Shown: in pieces, positions 28,401 through 35,469 of the stretch
Numbering within the stretch: position 1 is the first letter of the stretch
Layout of the letters: each line of letters opens with the position of its first letter
Assembly (NCBI GenBank): GCA_024233305.1
Contig: JACKPV010000042.1
Coordinates: forward strand, 1-64,000
Direction: 5' to 3'
Length of the DNA: 64,000 nt
Source: Verrucomicrobiales bacterium
Lineage (GTDB): Bacteria; Verrucomicrobiota; Verrucomicrobiia; Limisphaerales; J093
Position numbers and translations under genes: made by a program
The notes under the pieces: model-generated
Told to the model about the DNA's origin: nothing
Seen by the model: only the letters and a program-made list of their open reading frames with translations
The model's database searches: none

Positions 28401-31390
28401 AGGCGACGATCCGACAGCCGGTCTGGGAGAGTTTTCGCGGCGGGTTCACGCTGCGGGTGACGCAGGTTCGCGAAAACCGCGCCTACCTCGAAAGCCGGAC
28501 GGTGAACGTTCCGTGGAGCAACAAGCAGCTGGCCCTGCGGTGGGAGCACTTCACGTCGAAGCTCGCGCCGGGGCAGAAGGAAACCTGGTCGCTGGTGGTC
28601 AGCGGCGCCGACGCCGGCAATCGGGCGGCCGAAATGGTGGCCACGCTCTACGACGCATCGCTCGACGCGTTCCTGCCACATCGATGGTCGGATGGTTTCG
28701 ACGTGTTCCGGACCGAGCCCTTCCGGTCGCCGGGCTCCTTCGCCAACGCCGCCGAGGGATTCCGCGCCTTCGCCGCCAATTGGTGGCCGGATCAGATCGC
28801 CGTTGATTTGAGCTATCGCGCCTTTCCCCCCGAGCTTTCCGCGCCGCCCATGCTTTATCCGCGAAGCATGATGGCGCGCGGGGCGCGCGTGGAGAGCCTC
28901 GCCATGCCGGCGATGGCGATGGACGCCGCTCCCATGGCCGCCCAAGGCGTCGCCATGGAAAAGGCTCAGGCGCTGCCGGAGGCGTCGGTGTTCTTTAGCG
29001 ACGGCTTGGCGCCAGACGGGGACGGAATGGGCGGTGGCGCCGAGGTTGGAGACCGGGAGTCGCCCGCCCCGGATCTCAGCCGGGTGAGCGCCCGACGGAA
29101 CCTCAACGAAACCGCATTCTTTTTTCCGCACTTGGTGGCGGAACCGAACGGCGAAGTGCGGCTGTCGTTCACCATGCCGGAAGCCCTGACCGAATGGCGC
29201 TTCCTCGGATTCGCCCATGATTCTGCACTGCGCGCCGGCCTGCTCGAAGGCACGACGGTCACCGCCAAGGACCTCATGGTGCAGCCCAACCCGCCGCGCT
29301 TCCTGCGCGAAGGCGACGTGATCGAATTCACGGTCAAGGTCACCAATCAGGGCGATGCCACCCAGCAGGGCCGCATCCGGCTCGAATGGAAGCACGCCAT
29401 CAGCGACGTCGCCGTGGACGGGTTGCTGGGGAACCGTGCGCCGGAACAGGCCTTTGCCGTGCCGGCCCGCGAATCCCGCACCTACGCGTGGCGGTTGTCC
29501 GTTCCGGATGGACTCCCGCCGGTCACCTACCGCGTGGTGGCCGCTTCATCGACGCTTTCGGACGGCGAGGAAGGCATGCTGCCGGTGGTGGCCCGCCGGG
29601 TGTTGGTGACCGAATCGTTGCCGCTGCCGATCCGCGGACCGGCGACGCGCGAGTTTCGCTTTGCCGATCTGCTGGACGCCGGACGGTCGGACACCTTGTC
29701 GCACCAGAGCCTCACCGTGCAGATGGTCTCGAACCCGGCGTGGTATGCGGTCATGGCGCTGCCGTTCCTGATGGAGTTCCCGCACGAATGCAACGAGCAG
29801 ACCTTCAACCGCCTTTACGCGAACGCGCTGGCCCGCTTCATCGCCAACTCGGATCCCAAGATCCGGCGCGTGTTCGATCAATGGCGCAATACGCCGGCGC
29901 TGGACAGTCCGCTCGAGAAGAACCAGGACCTGAAGGCGCTCCTCCTCGAGGCCACGCCGTGGTGGCGTCAGGCGCAGAACGAAAGCGAAGCCCGGCGCAA
30001 CGTCGGCGTGCTTTTTGACGACAACCGCCTGAACAACGAACTCGACCGCGCCTTGCGCAAGCTCATTGATTCCCAGCAACCCGACGGCAGGTGGTCGTGG
30101 TTCCCCGGCGGGTCGGCCAACGACTACATCACGCTTTACATCACCACCGGGTTCGGCCGCTTGCGCCATCTCGGCGTGGATCTTGAGGTAAGCCCTGCGC
30201 TGCGCGCCCTGGACCGCCTGGACGAGTGGCTGCGCGAGACTCACGACCGTATCCGTCGGGACCAGAAGCTCGACGGAAACCACCTTACTTCCCGCATCGC
30301 GCTCCAACTCTACGGACGGAGCTTCTTCCTCAAAGACCAGCCGGTCGCCGACGCAAGCCGCGCGGCCTACGACTATTTCCTTGCGCAAGCCCGGCAATAC
30401 TGGGTGCAACTCGGGGAAAGGCAGTCCCAGGGGCATCTGGCCCTCGCGTTGCTCCGGTTCGGCGATGCGGCAACGCCGGCGGCGATCGTGAAATCGCTGA
30501 AGGAGCGGTCGGTCACCGACGACGAACTGGGTCGCTTCTGGCGGGACACGGAGTTGAGTTGGTGGTGGTTCCGCGCGCCCATTGAAACCCAGGCGCTCAT
30601 GATCGAGGTCTTCGCCGAGGTGGCGCGGGACGAGGCGGCCGTTGACGAGTGCCAGACCTGGCTGTTGAAGCAAAAACAAACGCAGGACTGGAAGACCACC
30701 AAGGCCACCGCCGACGCCATCTATGCGCTGCTGTTGCGGGGCCGCAACCTGCTGGCGAGCGACAAGTTGGTCGAGGTGCGACTGGCCGGCACACCGGTCA
30801 AACCGGTCCAGGTCGAGGCGGGAACCGGCTTCTACGAACAGCGGTTTGCCGGTTCCGAAGTCCGCCCGGCGATGGGCAACGTGACCGTGGTCAAACCGGA
30901 CGATGGCGTGGCCTGGGGCGGTGTGCACTGGCAGTACTTCGAGGAAGTCGGCAAGGTCGAGGCCTATCAGGGAACCCCGCTGAAACTCGATCTGCGGTTG
31001 TTCACCAAGACGGACACCGCCCGCGGACCGGAGTTGCGCGCGGTGAGCGGCTCGTTGGCCGTCGGTGACGAACTGGTGACCCGCCTCGAACTGCGCGTCG
31101 ACCGCGACATGGAATACGTCCACCTCCAGCTCCCGCGCGGCAGCGGCACCGAGCCGGTGAACGTGCTGTCGGGCTACCGCTTCCAGGATGGGCTGGCTTA
31201 CTACGAGACCACGCGCGACACGGCAACGCACTGCTTCATCGATTACCTGCCGAAAGGGACCTACGTCTTCGAGACCTCGGTGCGGGTGCAGCTCCGCGGC
31301 GAGTACCAGACCGGGTTCGCGAGCGTCCAGTGCATGTATGCCCCCGAATTCAACAGCCACAGCGCGAGCGTGAAACTCGAAGTGCAGTGA
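25433..31390 (+). CDS. Bacterial alpha-2-macroglobulin family protein with thioester motif
   Basis: The 1985-aa product is a very large exported protease-trap-like protein. It has a signal peptide (about 1-19, ending NGAS), a helical N-terminal region (about 20-360) and a series of macroglobulin beta domains, including the typical DRAIYRPGQTVQYKG near residue 580. The ETAFFFPHLVAEPNGEVRL stretch near 1227 is the conserved A2M core, and the thioester domain follows with Cys1453-Asn-Glu-Gln1456. That CxEQ motif is what lets family members bond covalently to an attacking protease. There is no lipobox, so it is probably soluble in the periplasm or outside the cell. No pbpC-like transglycosylase, the usual partner in proteobacteria, is adjacent. 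Confidence 0.93.
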   Translation: MNRIVLTWSLLLVMQLNGASRESAWKSVEEAAGQGLPRTAVERLEPIINGAIADRAWGEAVKAIAFRLTYEGQIEGNQPEAKITRLEAELARAPAEIVPMLQTVLAHWYWHYYQQNQWRFMRRTATAEAPGEDFTTWDLKRLFAEIDRQFERALVAADALKQIPIGEYADLLIQGGLPDRYRPTLFDFIAQEALSFYTAGEQAGARPEGAFEIAATDPALGPVARFLAWTPQTSETDAPALKAIRLYQALLRFHAADTDPTAFLDLDLARLNWARNVAFGEEKDERFEAALTRFIDANADHEIASMALWHLARSKQEQDDPTAAHALASRGRTIHPNSPGGQLCENLVRQIEAPSASLRTERVWTAPWPDLEVTYRNVTTVWFRAIAWDWQEVASGAMGFPDRLDDAQRDRLLARAPALEWQESLPATTDYREHTASLAAPATLRPGSYVIVASHRADFRPDGNQLSLAEVWVSKLALVLRTGEEDLGGFVLEAESGEPLAGVRVEAWRQDSSGRRRALTRVETVRTDAQGLFVFKQSGGPPLWVRAVHEEGSLARMTGYRPRGRERVVPEERTVFFTDRAIYRPGQTVQYKGICLRADRAGDDYSVLGGRALTVTFFDPNGKEIVKRTHRCNDYGSFSGSFTAPADRVAGRMRLQATDGPDGVGWLQVEEYKRPKFQVTLEAPATAPKLAEEVRMIGKAMAYTGAAIDGAKVKWRVTRETQMPWWWGGFGRRLGWPVGEAAEIAHGTAETAVDGTFTIGFVANPDRRVPAADQPTFRYRISADVTDLAGETRSDERSVRVGYVALNARINVPEWLPAGEPIPIEVRTTTLDGEPQLAEGALKIHALQAPDRVQRASLVRGINGEPDGSDPRHWPLGPVAQETGFTTDAEGRAKVTVALTSGVYRAVLSTQDRFGKSVTAALDLRVIDPSAGTLALKVPSLLAAPAWSVEPGSEFTAIWGTGYPTGRAFIEILHRDRRLQAFWTEPGRTQATIRQPVWESFRGGFTLRVTQVRENRAYLESRTVNVPWSNKQLALRWEHFTSKLAPGQKETWSLVVSGADAGNRAAEMVATLYDASLDAFLPHRWSDGFDVFRTEPFRSPGSFANAAEGFRAFAANWWPDQIAVDLSYRAFPPELSAPPMLYPRSMMARGARVESLAMPAMAMDAAPMAAQGVAMEKAQALPEASVFFSDGLAPDGDGMGGGAEVGDRESPAPDLSRVSARRNLNETAFFFPHLVAEPNGEVRLSFTMPEALTEWRFLGFAHDSALRAGLLEGTTVTAKDLMVQPNPPRFLREGDVIEFTVKVTNQGDATQQGRIRLEWKHAISDVAVDGLLGNRAPEQAFAVPARESRTYAWRLSVPDGLPPVTYRVVAASSTLSDGEEGMLPVVARRVLVTESLPLPIRGPATREFRFADLLDAGRSDTLSHQSLTVQMVSNPAWYAVMALPFLMEFPHECNEQTFNRLYANALARFIANSDPKIRRVFDQWRNTPALDSPLEKNQDLKALLLEATPWWRQAQNESEARRNVGVLFDDNRLNNELDRALRKLIDSQQPDGRWSWFPGGSANDYITLYITTGFGRLRHLGVDLEVSPALRALDRLDEWLRETHDRIRRDQKLDGNHLTSRIALQLYGRSFFLKDQPVADASRAAYDYFLAQARQYWVQLGERQSQGHLALALLRFGDAATPAAIVKSLKERSVTDDELGRFWRDTELSWWWFRAPIETQALMIEVFAEVARDEAAVDECQTWLLKQKQTQDWKTTKATADAIYALLLRGRNLLASDKLVEVRLAGTPVKPVQVEAGTGFYEQRFAGSEVRPAMGNVTVVKPDDGVAWGGVHWQYFEEVGKVEAYQGTPLKLDLRLFTKTDTARGPELRAVSGSLAVGDELVTRLELRVDRDMEYVHLQLPRGSGTEPVNVLSGYRFQDGLAYYETTRDTATHCFIDYLPKGTYVFETSVRVQLRGEYQTGFASVQCMYAPEFNSHSASVKLEVQ

Positions 31391-31450
31391 GCCTTCCCGG
31401 ACGCTGGCCGGCCATCGGTTTCTCGGCGGCCGGCGGCCGGGGGGGAAGGC
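31391..31450 (+). terminator. Possible terminator hairpin after the macroglobulin gene
   Basis: Starting right after the stop codon, GCCTTCCC pairs with GGGAAGGC at the end of this stretch, with inner GGCCGGC elements that also pair. There is no U tract, so it would be a weak intrinsic terminator at best. Confidence 0.35.
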
Positions 31451-31532
31451 CTTGGGTGAAACCGCCGGACCGTGTCTGCCCGCCGGGAATCGCTGCCGCC
31501 ACGATCACCCAACCGAGACGGCTCGGCTGGTG

Positions 31533-31739
31533 TCAGAGCTCGTCCTCCGACACCGGAATGATCTTCATCAGCGAGCGTTGCAGGCCCAGCTTCAGTGTTT
31601 GATTGCCGTGGACCGGTATGACGACCCGCTCTATCCGGCCCGCTTTGACGTAAACGTGATGGCTGCCGCTGATTCTCGCAAGGGCCCACCCTTTCCGCTC
31701 GGCCAACCTCGCCATCCTCATGCCAGTGATCGCCTTCAC
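31533..31739 (-). CDS. hicA: HicA-type mRNA interferase toxin
   Basis: The 68-aa product has the HicA double-stranded-RNA-binding-like fold. The catalytic histidine lies in the GSHHVY motif (His27/His28), and the closing PVHGNQTLKLG is typical of the family. HicA toxins cleave mRNA to stop growth. The GTG start overlaps the hicB stop by 4 bp, so translation is coupled and the antitoxin is made first. Confidence 0.9.
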   Translation of the reverse strand: MKAITGMRMARLAERKGWALARISGSHHVYVKAGRIERVVIPVHGNQTLKLGLQRSLMKIIPVSEDEL

Positions 31740-31939
31740 ACCGCCACTTCCAGGAGCCTCTGATTGGTCGTCGGTTCGAGACCGCCTTCACCAGCTGCCA
31801 GCCATGCCTCGATCGCCTCGCGGACATTCTCCCTGAGTTCCTCCCAGGTCGCGGCTTGTGTGAGGCAGCCGGGCAGGGCGGGAACCTCCGCCCAGTAGCC
31901 GCCCTCTTCCGCCTCGTGCACGATCGCCTTGAGCTTCAT
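31736..31939 (-). CDS. hicB: HicB-type antitoxin
   Basis: The 67-aa product is the short HicB form: a degenerate RNase H-like domain with EGGYWAEVPALPGCLTQAAT and an ENVREAIEAWL helix, without a separate C-terminal DNA-binding domain. It should bind and mask HicA. A strong palindrome lies directly upstream of its start and may be the operator. Confidence 0.9.
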   Translation of the reverse strand: MKLKAIVHEAEEGGYWAEVPALPGCLTQAATWEELRENVREAIEAWLAAGEGGLEPTTNQRLLEVAV

Positions 31940-31940
31940 G

Positions 31941-31966
31941 GCCTGAAGGTAGCATGGGCTTCAGGC
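31941..31966. promoter_or_regulatory. Palindrome at the hicBA start, candidate operator
   Basis: GCCTGAAG and CTTCAGGC form a perfect 8-bp inverted repeat with a 10-bp spacer, ending one base before the hicB start codon region. The position suits autoregulation by a HicAB complex or a translation-blocking hairpin. Confidence 0.5.
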
Positions 31967-32143
31967 GTGAAAAGCGCCCATTCGTCGCGCCACCGGTTCG
32001 CCCGGTCCGCAGCCAGCAATGTGCTCCGGCCTCAGATCGGCGACGAGGGCGCCTCAATCCCGTTGCCCCGGGCGGTCACTCACTCATTCGACCACCCCGA
32101 GTTCCTGAACCACTCCGCGTGGCTGCCGGGAGTGAGGGTTCCC

Positions 32144-32587
32144 TCAATCGGCCGGGGTCGGCGGCGCAGCGGTGTTTACCGTCACCATCCAGCCGAGGCC
32201 GAACCGGTCGGTGACCATGCCAAAGCAGGGTGACCAGAAGGTCTTCATCAGGGGCATGTCCACGGTCCCACCTTCGGTCAGGGCGGCGAACGCCCGGCCC
32301 GCCGCGGCTTCATCCGGCAGCCCGAGCGAAATCCGGAACCCTTCGAACCGCGCCTTGTCGTCGCAGCCATCGGAGGCCATGAAGCAGGCGTTGCCGACGC
32401 GGATCGTCGCGTGCATCACCTTGTTCTCGAAGCCCGGGGCGAGCATGCCCTCCGGGACCGGATCGGGGCTTTCGTGGTAGCGCATGAGGAAGTCCAGCTG
32501 CGCCCCAAGCGCTTCCCGGTAGAAGGCGATCGCCTCGTCGCAGCGACCGCCGAAGAAGAGGTACGGCTGAATCTCGGTTCCTGACAT
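32144..32587 (-). CDS. VOC-superfamily (PhnB/glyoxalase-like) protein
   Basis: The 147-aa product matches the PhnB-like branch of the vicinal-oxygen-chelate fold. It begins IQPYLFFGGRCDEAIAFYRE, has a central VMHATIRVGNACFMASDG strand pair, and ends FGMVTDRFGLGWMVTV. These small cytoplasmic dimers often bind a metal or a resistance-type ligand, and most members have no assigned reaction. The start at 32587 fits the family. It stands alone between hicAB and the ATPase pseudogene. Confidence 0.88.
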   Translation of the reverse strand: MSGTEIQPYLFFGGRCDEAIAFYREALGAQLDFLMRYHESPDPVPEGMLAPGFENKVMHATIRVGNACFMASDGCDDKARFEGFRISLGLPDEAAAGRAFAALTEGGTVDMPLMKTFWSPCFGMVTDRFGLGWMVTVNTAAPPTPAD

Positions 32588-32902
32588 TTCAGTTCCTGGT
32601 TGTGGGTAATGGCCGAGCGCCCGCCGGACGTGCAATTCGCTCCGGGCAAGCGGCTGACAGTGCACCGGATCGCGAGCGCCAGCAAGTGGGATGGTGATGG
32701 CCTGCCTTGCCGAACGGGCCGGTGGCGGGCCTTCGAGGGGGGGCTTCGACGCGGATCGCGGCGCCGTTCCGAGGCTGAACGCAAGGCTCGTTCGGCCCCC
32801 GGATATCGGGGGTCACACGCCGTCAAGACTCCGATGGCGAGTCTCAACAAGTTAAAGGACAATGGTTTGGCAAATCCATGGTCCTGTGCATATTTGTCGG
32901 AC
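32588..32902. other. Divergent intergenic region, no gene seen
   Basis: This is the gap between the VOC gene and the ATPase pseudogene. I see no repeat or RNA gene. An AT-richer stretch near 32850-32900 may hold the ATPase promoter. Confidence 0.4.
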
Positions 32903-33711
32903 ATGTGGGTTGACCGCACATATGAGCGCCTGCTTCGCGAACCGCCTGCGTCGTTGCGGCTCTTTCCGGTGTGGCTTTTCCTTGGGCCGCGGCAGGTCGG
33001 CAAGAGTTCGCTCCTGCTGCGCTGCGCGGAACCCGAACGACAGGTGGTGAACCTTGATGACCTCGCCGTGCGGACGCGGGTGACGCGGGACCCCGTCTTG
33101 TTCGCCGCCGACCTGCGTCCGCCCCTGCTGCTCGATGAGATTCAGTACGGGCCGGAACTCCTGAGCCGTAACGATTCAGTAACTCGTAGCCGCCGACGTG
33201 CAGTCGGCGCATGATTCAGCTGGGATAGGGCAGCCTGTTGCCGAGGGCGACGATTCACCGAAAAGTGACTGCTGATCGGAATCGGCGAGCCCGCGTAAGC
33301 CCTTGGATTTCAGCGCCGACTACACGTCGGCGGCTACCCCGTGTTGAATCGATACGGCTGAGCGTGGTGAAGCGCTTTGCGGATCAGCAATCCGACCGGG
33401 CGGGGGCGGTATGGTTGACCGGTTCCCAGAGGTTCGAGGTCATGCAGGGGGTGCGTGAAACCCTGGCGGGCCGGATGGCGATTCTGAATCTGTTCGGCCT
33501 GTCGGACGAGGAGAAGCGTCTCCCGTCCGGCCCGCCGTCCGCCTACTTCGAGTGCCTGTGGCAGACCTCGTTTCCCAAGATCGCCGGCGCCAACTGGCAG
33601 CCGGGCCGTGTGATTTCGCTGGGAGCTTCCCATCCAGACGCTGCGCCGCATGTCTTGGCGCCGGAATGGCGGCTGGCTTCGCCCCTCGATCTCAGCTTCC
33701 TGGCCGACTGA
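32903..33711 (+). pseudogene. AAA ATPase (DUF4143-type) gene interrupted by a mobile repeat
   Basis: The N-terminal part (32903-33165) carries Walker A GPRQVGKSSLL and Walker B LLLDEIQYGPELL of the AAA_14 ATPases that usually end in a DUF4143 domain. At 33166 a 192-bp palindromic element interrupts it. After the element the frame resumes with VVKRFADQQSDRAGAVWLTG and the family's AGRMAILNLFGLS and SFPKIAGANWQPG, then diverges and stops early, so the C-terminal DUF4143 region is gone. Removing the element with one CTGAG gives an exact in-frame join, GAA CTC CTG AGC GTG GTG. The gene is dead through both the insertion and the 3' loss. Confidence 0.88.
33166..33357 (+). repeat. 192-bp GTAG-hairpin doublet element, copy B
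   Basis: The length and sequence match copy A at 22367-22558 (inverted). The terminal inverted repeats are CCGTAACGATTCA and CCGTATCGATTCA with GTAG-footed hairpins on the inner side. Direct CTGAG copies flank it (33161-33165 and 33358-33362). It interrupts the ATPase gene. Confidence 0.92.
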
Positions 33712-33721
33712 TCCCTGCCTG

Positions 33722-33904
33722 TTCAGAATCGGGTAGCTGCCGACGTGCAGTCGGCGCATGATTCAGCGGGCATGCGGACGTCTGCTGCCGCGGGCGACGA
33801 TTCGCCGAAAGGTCACTCCCGATCGGCGGCGGCGAGACCGCACAAGCCCATTGGGATCAGCGCCGACCAAACGTTGGCGGCTACAGGGTGTTGAGTCGAT
33901 ACGG
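33722..33904 (+). repeat. Diverged copy C of the GTAG-hairpin doublet
   Basis: The order of parts is the same as in copy B (GTAGCTGCCGACGTGCAGTC, a middle with ATTCGCCGAAAGGTCACT, right hairpin, CGATACGG end) but with many substitutions. The left terminal CCGTA end is missing and no flanking CTGAG is visible. It lies directly after the ATPase pseudogene and is an older copy. Confidence 0.8.
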
Positions 33905-34022
33905 CTTATCGGAGGCCGCGCGGTTGTTCCAATGAGGCGCATCCTCGTGATGCCTGCGGGTTTCCGCAGCCCTGGCACTTTGTCACTTGGCGTCCGGGGG
34001 AATCCCCGATTGAATCGGCGGC

Positions 34023-34775
34023 ATGCAAGACGACCTTGAGGCGCTGGTCGATCTCTCGCACCAGATCGGGGCGCCCGAACACCGGTTGGCGATTCTGGGC
34101 GAGGGCAACACCTCGGTGAAGCTCGGCGCCGGGCAGTTTGCGGTGAAGGCGAGCGGCGCCGAACTCGCCGGCATGACCGTCGCCGACGTCACGGTGTGCG
34201 ATTCCGCCAAGCTGGTTGAACTGCTCGATCACCGGGGCCTGAGTGATACCGTCCTGGAACGTGCCCTCATGGAAGCGCGTGTCGATCCCGAGGCGAAACG
34301 GCCCAGCATCGAGGCCGTTTTCCACGCCTGGCTCCTGAGCCTTGAAGGAATCAACTTCATCGGGCATTGCCATCCGCTGTCGGTGAACCAGGTGCTGTGC
34401 TCGCCGCGCGCCCGGGATTTTGCCGAGCACCGGATGTTCCCCGACGAAATCGTGTTTTGCGGCGCGGCGTCGGTGTACGTGCCCTACGCCGATCCGGGCC
34501 TGCCCCTGGCCTGGCAGATACGCGAGCGCACCAAAGACTTTGTCCGGGACGGCGGCGCTCCGCCCCGGTTGATCCTGCTCCAGAACCATGGCGTCATCGC
34601 GCTGGGTTCCTCGGTGAAGGGGGTGATGGCCTGCCTGCTGATGGCGGCCAAGGCGGCGGAGATCTTCAGCGGCGCCGCGGCGATGGGCGGGCCGACCTTC
34701 CTGCTGCCCCAGCATGTCGAACGGATTCTGCGGCGGCCGGACGAGGTCTACCGCCAGGGCCGGCTCGGGTTGTGA
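34023..34775 (+). CDS. Class II aldolase/adducin family protein
   Basis: The 250-aa product has the zinc-dependent class II aldolase fold used by L-fuculose-phosphate aldolase and L-ribulose-5-phosphate epimerase. The substrate-side GEGNTSVKLG loop is present, along with zinc ligands His115 and His117 (FIGHCHP) and His189 (LQNHGVIALG), and Glu97 lies near the expected acidic position. It probably cleaves or isomerises a sugar phosphate in the cytoplasm. No kinase or isomerase partner is adjacent. Confidence 0.88.
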   Translation: MQDDLEALVDLSHQIGAPEHRLAILGEGNTSVKLGAGQFAVKASGAELAGMTVADVTVCDSAKLVELLDHRGLSDTVLERALMEARVDPEAKRPSIEAVFHAWLLSLEGINFIGHCHPLSVNQVLCSPRARDFAEHRMFPDEIVFCGAASVYVPYADPGLPLAWQIRERTKDFVRDGGAPPRLILLQNHGVIALGSSVKGVMACLLMAAKAAEIFSGAAAMGGPTFLLPQHVERILRRPDEVYRQGRLGL

Positions 34776-34788
34776 GCGCCGGGGGGAC

Positions 34789-35202
34789 TCAACCGGCCTG
34801 CGGCTTCATTTCCGCCTGCATGCGACGGAGATCGTTTTCGCAGATGCGCAGCGTGGCGAAGGAGGCCAGTTCGCGCCCCGCGGCGCGGTCCTGACGACGC
34901 ACGCCCAGATGCAGGCGGCAGCCCTCGGCGCCGGGCATGTCGCCCAGGGTCTTCAAGCTCCGCGCCACCAGTTCGATCCGGGCCCGGAACAAGCCCGCAC
35001 GGAAGGCCACATCGACGAGGTCCTCCCAGAACAGGACCTGGCTTCGCACGCCCGATTTGAGGATCCCCAGAAACCCGTCCTTGGTCTGGAACTCGAGGTG
35101 CAGCCCCTCGGCCGCCGCCCGCGCCACTCCGCGACAGTCGGCGAAGCCGCCATAGGCTTCCGAGATGTGAAATGAAACGGTTGGCTCGGTGCTCGCAGTC
35201 AT
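34789..35202 (-). CDS. Hypothetical cytoplasmic protein
   Basis: The 137-aa product (ATG at 35202, MTASTEPTVSFHIS) is supported by good codon bias and a protein-like pattern, including FQTKDGFLGILKSGV and VLFWEDLVDVAFRAGLFRAR. The C-terminus is rich in basic helices. No signal peptide, membrane segment or catalytic motif is visible. It is convergent with the aldolase gene, 13 bp away. A much longer minus-strand frame runs upstream of it but is only the antisense of the 35-kb gene. Confidence 0.65.
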   Translation of the reverse strand: MTASTEPTVSFHISEAYGGFADCRGVARAAAEGLHLEFQTKDGFLGILKSGVRSQVLFWEDLVDVAFRAGLFRARIELVARSLKTLGDMPGAEGCRLHLGVRRQDRAAGRELASFATLRICENDLRRMQAEMKPQAG

Positions 35203-35393
35203 GCTCTTGGTCCGCGCGCAATCTCTCCCAACGGCGGGCTCGGAGCAAGTCCCGGTTGCCGGGATGCGCCGGGCGGTGCGCGTCCCAGCGTTTTCACTCC
35301 GCTGACGGCTCAGCCCCTTTCGAGCTGGAAGAACCGGAGATGCGCAGGTGGTGATCCGGCGACCTGTGATTTCCTCGCCAACGGAAGTGACCC

Positions 35394-35409
35394 TGGCATA
35401 CTTGTTGCG
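35394..35409 (+). promoter_or_regulatory. Candidate sigma-54 (-24/-12) promoter
   Basis: TGGCATACTTGTTGCG matches the consensus YTGGCACG-N4-TTGCW. The GG and GC pairs sit exactly 12 bp apart, the spacing required by sigma-54 holoenzyme. Transcription would start near 35420, about 50 bp before the ATG of the giant secreted protein. An NtrC-type activator is encoded at 53445-54863, but a link is only a possibility. Confidence 0.6.
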
Positions 35410-35469
35410 GCACCCGGTTGGAAAGCCGGCCCGGCGGGATGAACCACCGGGCGGGCGGTGCGTTGTGGC

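Noticed and set aside
25463..29395. 1,310-codon minus-strand frame within the macroglobulin gene
   Set aside because: It is a reverse-frame artefact of high third-position GC. The plus-strand frame carries the conserved A2M motifs.
33975..33995. TGGCACTTTGTCACTTGG as a sigma-54 promoter before the aldolase gene
   Set aside because: The GC pair is not 12 bp from the GG pair, so the spacing is wrong.
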